NCBI GenBank assembly: GCA_019411205.1
Contig: DXRF01000082.1
Coordinates: forward strand, 1 to 10,968
Direction of reading: 5' to 3'
DNA: 10,968 bases
Source: Parabacteroides sp.
Lineage (GTDB): Bacteria; Bacteroidota; Bacteroidia; Bacteroidales; Tannerellaceae
Below, piece by piece: positions 6,623-10,968 of the stretch. The position numbers and the translations under genes are program-made. Positions within the stretch are counted from its first letter, which is position 1, and each line of letters starts with the position of its first letter. A model generated the notes under the pieces. It saw only the letters and a list, made by a program, of their open reading frames with translations. It searched no databases and was not told the DNA's origin.

Positions 6623-7659
6623 CGAAGGATCGTCCGGGTTTTCGTGGAAGCAGCCAAACGTTCGTCCATGGGCAAGTCTTCGCGGGAAGAATATCCCAAA
6701 TCCAGATCCACACGTCCGAACAGGGAACGGTAAGCAGCAATATGCCCTTTCTTCAAAGAAGCGAAATCTTTCTTTTCGGCATTAGCCAGCAGGGAAGCAA
6801 TCTTCCCTTCCAAATCCTTATCGAAGTAATCGGTTGCCATACTCACCAACAAGATCGCTTCGGAGGCATTCCGCACGGAAACAGTCGAATCACCCGGAGT
6901 CACATTTCCCCCTTTCGGCAGGATGACGCGGACACACGACGCATAGCGGAGACCTTTCATCTCAAGCGTATCGACACCGTCAGGCAACTGCCCCTGCATC
7001 AGAAGGTCATTGCCGTCAGCCGTCACCTTATAATGTTCGGGGCGGTTCATCCCAAACGAGAAGTTCAGCGCCCTATCTGCATCGGCAGTCAGATGGATTA
7101 CCCCCAAATCATCGGCAAAAGAGGTAAAGACTTCGCGATTATACGTCACTTTTCCCCTTCTAAAAGAAGCTGTTGAAATCGCGTTGTCAAGATTCAATTC
7201 TCGCCTATATCCGAAGATCGAATCGGAAGTGCCTGGATAGTCGTAATTCAGGACGAGGTTTCCCAACAGTTGGTAACTGCCATACGGTACATTTGCCCCT
7301 TGCCCATGTCCGCTCCCTTGGCCTTTGCAGACGAAAGTATTATACATCAGTTCCTGTGCTTCGTCGTTACGTCCTTCGAACAGAAGTTTCCGGATTGTGC
7401 CCAACGAATGATATGCCTGCGGGTTATCCGTCTCCTGCTTACTGCCCGACCACATGGAGATTTCGTTCAAGACAATCTTTTCCGTATCGACACCTCCGTC
7501 CGGCATCAGCCCGAGGCGTCCGTTACCCAACGGGAACGATGCTTCCCAAATTCCGGCCGGAGCATCGAAATGATAAGACAGCGGTTTGCCCGTCTTTACT
7601 TCCGGCATGTTACATCCTGCAAATATCAGCAATACGAATGATAGATATTTTAGTTTCAT
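6583..7659 (-). CDS. GH95 N-terminal fragment: lipoprotein signal and beta-sandwich domain
   Basis: This frame gives 358 residues, of which the first 337 belong to the enzyme and the last 21 (from STKTR) are out-of-frame. The start MKLKYLSFVLLIFAGC has a hydrophobic core and FAGC before cysteine 16, a fair lipobox, so the protein would be lipid-anchored in the outer-membrane envelope. Residues about 25-270 form the GH95 N-terminal beta domain: WEASFPLGNGRLGLMPDGG (38-56), EKIVLNEISMWSG (60-72) and YQLLGNLVL (129-137) are family hallmarks. The helical linker with HIAAYRSLFGRVDLDLG (306-322) follows. A 62-bp gap separates it from the upstream ABC exporter gene on the same strand. Confidence 0.85.
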   Translation of the reverse strand: MKLKYLSFVLLIFAGCNMPEVKTGKPLSYHFDAPAGIWEASFPLGNGRLGLMPDGGVDTEKIVLNEISMWSGSKQETDNPQAYHSLGTIRKLLFEGRNDEAQELMYNTFVCKGQGSGHGQGANVPYGSYQLLGNLVLNYDYPGTSDSIFGYRRELNLDNAISTASFRRGKVTYNREVFTSFADDLGVIHLTADADRALNFSFGMNRPEHYKVTADGNDLLMQGQLPDGVDTLEMKGLRYASCVRVILPKGGNVTPGDSTVSVRNASEAILLVSMATDYFDKDLEGKIASLLANAEKKDFASLKKGHIAAYRSLFGRVDLDLGYSSREDLPMDERLAASTKTRTILRWLHYISSLAVIC

Positions 7660-7693
7660 AGTATTAAGATATTTAATAATTACATTTTTACCT

Positions 7694-7720
7694 GTTACTT
7701 TTGGAGCAAGTCAAAAGAAC
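7694..7720. other. Stem-loop in the gap between the ABC exporter and GH95 genes
   Basis: GTTACTTTTG (7694-7703) pairs with CAAAAGAAC (7712-7720) around an 8-base loop, with one bulged base. It lies just after the stop of the exporter gene on the minus strand. No T tract follows, so I do not call it a terminator. Related CTTTTG-TTGCTCC-CAAAAG stretches are, from memory, frequent between Bacteroidales genes. It could process or partly terminate the transcript before the GH95 gene. Confidence 0.35.
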
Positions 7721-7721
7721 G

Positions 7722-9569
7722 TCAGAAGCTTTGCATATCGCAAAGTTTCTTATAATAGCCATCCAACGCTATCAGTTCTTCGTGCCGCCCGCGCTCCACA
7801 ATCTCCCCTTCATGCATCACGCAAATCTCGTCCGCATTACGAATCGTCGAGAGCCGGTGTGCAATCACGATCGTCGTACGGTTACGCATCAGGTTCTCCA
7901 AAGCCTCCTGCACCAAGCGTTCAGACTCGGTATCGAGTGCCGAAGTCGCTTCGTCGAGAATCAGGATCGGCGGATTCTTAAGGATGGCACGTGCAATGCT
8001 GATACGTTGGCGCTGTCCGCCCGACAACTTGCCGCCGCGGTCACCGATATTGGTATTATATCCATCCTCGCTCGCCATGATAAAATCATGCGCATTGGCG
8101 ATACGGGCCGCTTCCTGGACCTGTTCGAGCGTTGCCCCTTCCACTCCGAAAGAGATATTATTAAAAAACGTGTCGTTAAAAAGAATCGCCTCCTGATTGA
8201 CATTCCCCATCAGGCTGCGCAGATCATACAAAGTCGCATCACGCACATCCGTACCGTCAATCGTTATGCTCCCTTTGTCCACATCATAGAAACGAGGCAG
8301 CAAGTCCACCAGTGTACTCTTTCCCGAACCCGACTGTCCGACCAGCGCGACCGTGCGTCCTTTCGGAATTGTTAGATCGATGCCTTTCAGCACCCATTCA
8401 TGCTGGTATTTGAACCAGACATCCCGGTAGCAAATACTCTCTGTCAAGGCAATCGGTTTCGGAGTCTCTGGATCGTTAATATCGCTTTCCGCCTTTAGGA
8501 TCTTATCCACACGATCCATAGAGGCAAGCCCCTTCTGAATGGCATAAGAGGCTTTGCTCAGATCCTTAGCCGGATTGATTATACTGTAAAAAATCACCAG
8601 GTAGTAGATGAAAGTAGAGGCGTCGATCGGACTGTTACTGCTCAGGATCAGCGTACCGCCATACCACAGTACGATCGCGATCGTAGCCGTCCCCAAAAAC
8701 TCGCTCATCGGATGTGCCATCTGCTGGCGGCGATAAATGCGGTTTGTCAGCCGCCTAAACGTTTCGTTGCTCTTCTCAAAACGGTCCTGTATCTTCTTCT
8801 CCGCATTGAAAGCCTTGATCACACGCAAACCGCCCAGCGTCTCCTCTATCTGGCTCATCAGATAGCCCCATTGTTGCTGCCCCTCAAACGATTTCCGTTT
8901 CAATTTCTTTCCGACCGCTCCCATCACATATCCGGCGAAAGGCAGCAGGATGAAAACAAAAAGCGTCAGCTGCCAACTGATGGCGATCATCCCGACCAGG
9001 TAGATCAGAATCAGGATCGGGTTCTTGAAGAGCATATCGAGCGAACTCATGATCGAAGTCTCGATCTCGTTCACGTCTCCCGAAACACGGGCGATTATAT
9101 CTCCCTTCCGCTCTTCCGAGAAAAAGCCCAGAGGGAGTTCCGTTATCTTGCGGTTGATCTGGTTGCGGATATCACGGACAACACCCGTACGGATCGGGAT
9201 CATCGTGTAAAAGGCCATATACATCGTCCCGACCTTCAGGAAAGTAGACACGATCAGGAAAATGCCCAATATGATCAGCGTGAAAGAACCACCTTTGGTC
9301 TCGATCATGTCAGATACGAACCAGAAGAAGTTGTTTTTCAGCAATTCCGGAGTCGCTTTCCAAGCTTCGAACGAGAAAGGCGCAAACGTCCAATCCGTAT
9401 AGGTATAGATTTCGTCACTGATTTTAAACAGGATATTCAGAATCGGGATAATTAATGCAAATGAGAACAGGTTCAAAATGGCAGACAGGACGTTAAATAT
9501 CACATTCCACACCATAAATTTCTTATAGGGAGGCACAAAGCGCCTCAGTATACACAGAAAATCCTTCAT
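7722..9569 (-). CDS. MsbA-type ABC exporter (fused membrane and ATPase domains)
   Basis: A 615-residue ABC half-transporter that should work as a homodimer in the inner membrane. The N-terminal six-helix exporter domain spans about 15-345; the ATPase domain spans about 375-615 with Walker A GQSGSGKST (411-419), Q-loop glutamine 459 in NVNQEAILFNDT, signature LSGGQRQR (515-522), Walker B ILILDE (535-540) and H-loop histidine 571 in IAHRLSTIRNADEI. The intact EATSALD motif and the overall pattern are those of the MsbA/lipid A and multidrug exporter group. The first outer loop (about 51-93) is longer than in E. coli MsbA. Substrate cannot be told from sequence: lipid A core flipping or drug/peptide export are both possible. 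Upstream, a weak TAACTTGC on the minus strand (9597-9604) is a possible -7 element. GH95 follows 62 bp downstream. Confidence 0.88.
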   Translation of the reverse strand: MKDFLCILRRFVPPYKKFMVWNVIFNVLSAILNLFSFALIIPILNILFKISDEIYTYTDWTFAPFSFEAWKATPELLKNNFFWFVSDMIETKGGSFTLIILGIFLIVSTFLKVGTMYMAFYTMIPIRTGVVRDIRNQINRKITELPLGFFSEERKGDIIARVSGDVNEIETSIMSSLDMLFKNPILILIYLVGMIAISWQLTLFVFILLPFAGYVMGAVGKKLKRKSFEGQQQWGYLMSQIEETLGGLRVIKAFNAEKKIQDRFEKSNETFRRLTNRIYRRQQMAHPMSEFLGTATIAIVLWYGGTLILSSNSPIDASTFIYYLVIFYSIINPAKDLSKASYAIQKGLASMDRVDKILKAESDINDPETPKPIALTESICYRDVWFKYQHEWVLKGIDLTIPKGRTVALVGQSGSGKSTLVDLLPRFYDVDKGSITIDGTDVRDATLYDLRSLMGNVNQEAILFNDTFFNNISFGVEGATLEQVQEAARIANAHDFIMASEDGYNTNIGDRGGKLSGGQRQRISIARAILKNPPILILDEATSALDTESERLVQEALENLMRNRTTIVIAHRLSTIRNADEICVMHEGEIVERGRHEELIALDGYYKKLCDMQSF

Positions 9570-9823
9570 GTTTGATCGATCGATTGAATTTGGGGCGCAA
9601 GTTACTCAATATCCAGCTGATTCCAGGCATTCTCGTTGTACTTTATTTCGTCCGTCCCTTTTCTTTAACTCGTCAGCCCTATTCTTTTAGTCCTTCTGCA
9701 GGCTTTCACAAGTTGTTCGCCGTCAAAAGGACTACTTATTGGTTATATCCCCAAAAACGAATATATTCCATAGAAGAAAATAATATATCCGAAAGAAAAC
9801 GATAAAGAAGCAACTATAAAAAG

Positions 9824-9831
9824 TATATTTG
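9824..9831 (+). promoter_or_regulatory. Promoter -7 element of the lipoprotein/radical SAM operon
   Basis: TATATTTG is an exact match to the Bacteroidales -7 consensus TAnnTTTG. Transcription would start near 9838, about 27 bases before the preferred ATG at 9865. No TTTG -33 element is visible at the expected distance; the stretch there is A-rich. The promoter lies in the 295-bp divergent gap between the exporter (minus) and the lipoprotein (plus). The gap also contains an 8-bp inverted repeat (9688-9695 and 9727-9734) of unknown meaning and no further gene. Confidence 0.55.
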
Positions 9832-9864
9832 CATCAATATAGTATAAACAAATGCTATAAGAAC

Positions 9865-10341
9865 ATGAAAAAGATCTCTACCTTCATCCTGAAAAGTGCC
9901 AATTGGCTATTAACTGGCATACTTGCACTGTTGGGGTTATCTTCATGCAACTCCGAACCGGGAGCCGAGATGTACGGCTCTCCCCATGCCAACTTTACAA
10001 TTAAAGGTAAAGTCGTAAACCAAGAAAACATGCCGATTCCGGATATTGAAATAAAATGTCTGGTAGAACATCATGGCGATAACAGAAGTTGGTTTGACAC
10101 GATACCGGCTGTTTCCACAGATCCTGCTGGAGCCTTTCATTGTCAGTTTGAAGAATTTCCAACCAACAAATTACGGATCATAGCGACGGATGTAGACGGT
10201 CCCCAAAACGGTTCATACGAAAAGGACTCTACAGACCTTCCTCTTTCCGACAACGATTATAAAGGAAACACAGGAAGTTGGTTTAAAGGCTCTGTCGAAA
10301 AAGAAATCAATTTCAACCTAAAAAGAAAAAACAAAGAATGA
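9865..10341 (+). CDS. Small lipoprotein of the rSAM/lipoprotein system
   Basis: A 158-residue protein starting MKKISTFILKSANWLL. An earlier in-frame ATG at 9829 would fall inside the -7 element and put a non-signal-like stretch in front, so 9865 is preferred. The hydrophobic core ends in LSSC (25-28), a good lipobox, so cysteine 28 should be lipidated. The mature part opens with MYGSPHANFTIKGKV (36-50), which I recognise as the hallmark of the putative lipoprotein paired with a radical SAM enzyme (TIGR04134 as I recall). The rest resembles a small beta-sandwich of carboxypeptidase-regulatory type (IKGKVVNQENMPIPDIEIKC, TDPAGAFHCQF). Cysteines 65 and 93 are the other two. Its stop overlaps the next start by ATGA, implying translational coupling. 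It appears richer in A+T than its neighbours. It may be the substrate or a partner of the enzyme; which is unknown. Confidence 0.8.
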   Translation: MKKISTFILKSANWLLTGILALLGLSSCNSEPGAEMYGSPHANFTIKGKVVNQENMPIPDIEIKCLVEHHGDNRSWFDTIPAVSTDPAGAFHCQFEEFPTNKLRIIATDVDGPQNGSYEKDSTDLPLSDNDYKGNTGSWFKGSVEKEINFNLKRKNKE

Positions 10342-10968
10342 ATAAACGTCCAGGATTACGTAAACGCCTTGCATTAGAACTATTTAGAAGCATCCGGAAG
10401 AACCGGGCCAAGATACATGAATTGCGTACGCTCTTTTGGGAGTGCACACTTCGTTGTAATGCCTCTTGCCTCCATTGCGGTAGCGACTGCCATGTCTCGT
10501 CCGTCCATCCGGACATGCCGGCCGAAGATTTCTTGAAAGTGATAGACGAGATCACCCCCCATGTGGACCCGCATAAAGTGATGATCACCTTTACAGGCGG
10601 AGAAGCGTTGATCCGTAAAGATATCGAAGAATGCGGACGGGAACTGAACCGACGTGAATATCCCTGGGGAATCGTCTCCAACGGATTGCTGCTCAACCGC
10701 GCACGGCTGGACTCGTTATTGGCAGCCGGAATGCACTCCATCACCATCAGCCTCGACGGGTTCGAAGAGGCGCACAACTGGCTCAGGGGAAACCGCCGTA
10801 GCTTTGAAGGGGCAGTCAATGCCATTGCGATGCTGGCGGAAGAAAAAGAGATCGTCTGGGATGTCGTGACCTGTGTCAATCAGAAAAATTTCAAGGATCT
10901 GATGCTGTTCAAGGATTTCCTGATCGATCTGGGAGTCAAGAACTGGCGTATCTTCACCATTTTTCCGG
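10338..10968 (+). CDS. Radical SAM enzyme of the rSAM/lipoprotein system (5' part)
   Basis: The frame opens at the ATG overlapping the lipoprotein stop and stays open for 210 codons to the window end; the C-terminus is missing. After a basic N-terminal helix it has the radical SAM motif C40-N-A-S-C44-L-H-C47, which binds the 4Fe-4S cluster that splits S-adenosylmethionine, in the context FWECTLRCNASCLHCGSDC. It also has the GGE motif at 87-89 (TFTGGEAL), SNGLLL (114-119) and ISLDG (137-141), all typical of the TIM-barrel fold of SPASM-type enzymes. The pairing with this lipoprotein fits the family TIGR04133 (rSAM/lipoprotein system). Extra cysteines 36 and 51 flank the cluster motif. A C-terminal SPASM domain with auxiliary clusters is expected past the window. 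The reaction is unknown; modification of the lipoprotein is one inference. Confidence 0.88.
   Translation, partial: MNKRPGLRKRLALELFRSIRKNRAKIHELRTLFWECTLRCNASCLHCGSDCHVSSVHPDMPAEDFLKVIDEITPHVDPHKVMITFTGGEALIRKDIEECGRELNRREYPWGIVSNGLLLNRARLDSLLAAGMHSITISLDGFEEAHNWLRGNRRSFEGAVNAIAMLAEEKEIVWDVVTCVNQKNFKDLMLFKDFLIDLGVKNWRIFTIFP

Larger units (their letters stand above)
5231..7659 (-). pseudogene. GH95 alpha-L-fucosidase-like lipoprotein gene, frameshifted
   Basis: Read as one gene this spans 2429 bases; restoring one base gives 809 residues, the normal size of a glycoside hydrolase family 95 enzyme. Such enzymes remove terminal alpha-linked L-fucose (some members L-galactose) from host or plant glycans. 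The frame breaks after codon 337 (ERLAA), near 6648-6649. Adding one A on the plus strand there, making GGAAAG, restores the reading AAFHENPDDPSLAALYFQFG, as expected for the family. A C-terminal start inside the overlap would not restore a working enzyme. The break may be a real inactivating mutation or a sequencing error at a short run. There are no SusC/SusD genes nearby, so this is not part of a visible polysaccharide locus. Confidence 0.85.

Noticed and set aside
8712..9455. A 247-codon open frame on the plus strand opposite the ABC exporter, and a 224-codon one at 7701-8375
   Set aside because: Both lie antisense to an exporter gene with all its motifs intact. Their translations are rich in H, R and Q with no recognisable domain, as expected for a shadow frame.
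9572..9805. A 77-codon frame in the gap before the lipoprotein
   Set aside because: It spans the divergent promoter region, has no recognisable domain or ribosome binding site, and ends in low-complexity sequence. I treat the stretch as non-coding.
10313..10879. A 188-codon minus-strand frame opposite the radical SAM gene
   Set aside because: The plus-strand frame contains the CxxxCxxC and GGE motifs and is coupled to the lipoprotein; the minus-strand frame is serine-rich with no domain.

Overview
The window looks like chromosomal DNA from a gut Bacteroidales bacterium, most likely Parabacteroides or a close relative. Three observations point there: promoter -7 elements of the TAnnTTTG type with little Shine-Dalgarno sequence, a Porin_O_P-like outer-membrane protein beside the pst genes, and a lipoprotein/radical-SAM pair of a kind I know from Bacteroides, Parabacteroides and Prevotella. 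The genus is inference; no rRNA or other marker gene is present.

Left part (1-5230, plus strand): a phosphate-uptake locus. About 350 bp of non-coding DNA carries a degenerate 22-bp tandem array at the very edge, then four GTAA-type hexamers in exact 11-bp phase just upstream of a probable -7 box. This arrangement resembles PhoB/PhoP boxes. Then follow pstC (GTG start, with an unusual substrate-binding-protein-like insert in its first periplasmic loop), pstA, pstB and phoU. An AT-rich heptanucleotide repeat and hairpin separate pstB from phoU. After phoU a separate TAnnTTTG promoter precedes a Porin_O_P-like outer-membrane porin. Together these genes could carry phosphate across the outer membrane (porin) and inner membrane (PstCAB), with PhoU as the signalling brake. 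No pstS lies in the window.

Middle part (5231-9569, minus strand): a GH95-family alpha-L-fucosidase-like lipoprotein gene, broken by an apparent one-base deletion into two overlapping reading frames, and upstream of it an MsbA-type ABC exporter half-transporter. The stop codons of the porin and the GH95 gene abut exactly in a TGATCA palindrome.

Right part (9570-10968, plus strand): a divergent intergenic region with a good TAnnTTTG promoter, a small lipoprotein, and, overlapping its stop by ATGA, the first 210 codons of a radical SAM enzyme that runs off the window. This matches the rSAM/lipoprotein system (TIGR04133/TIGR04134 as I recall), whose chemistry is to my knowledge uncharacterised. 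It is the most interesting system in the window.
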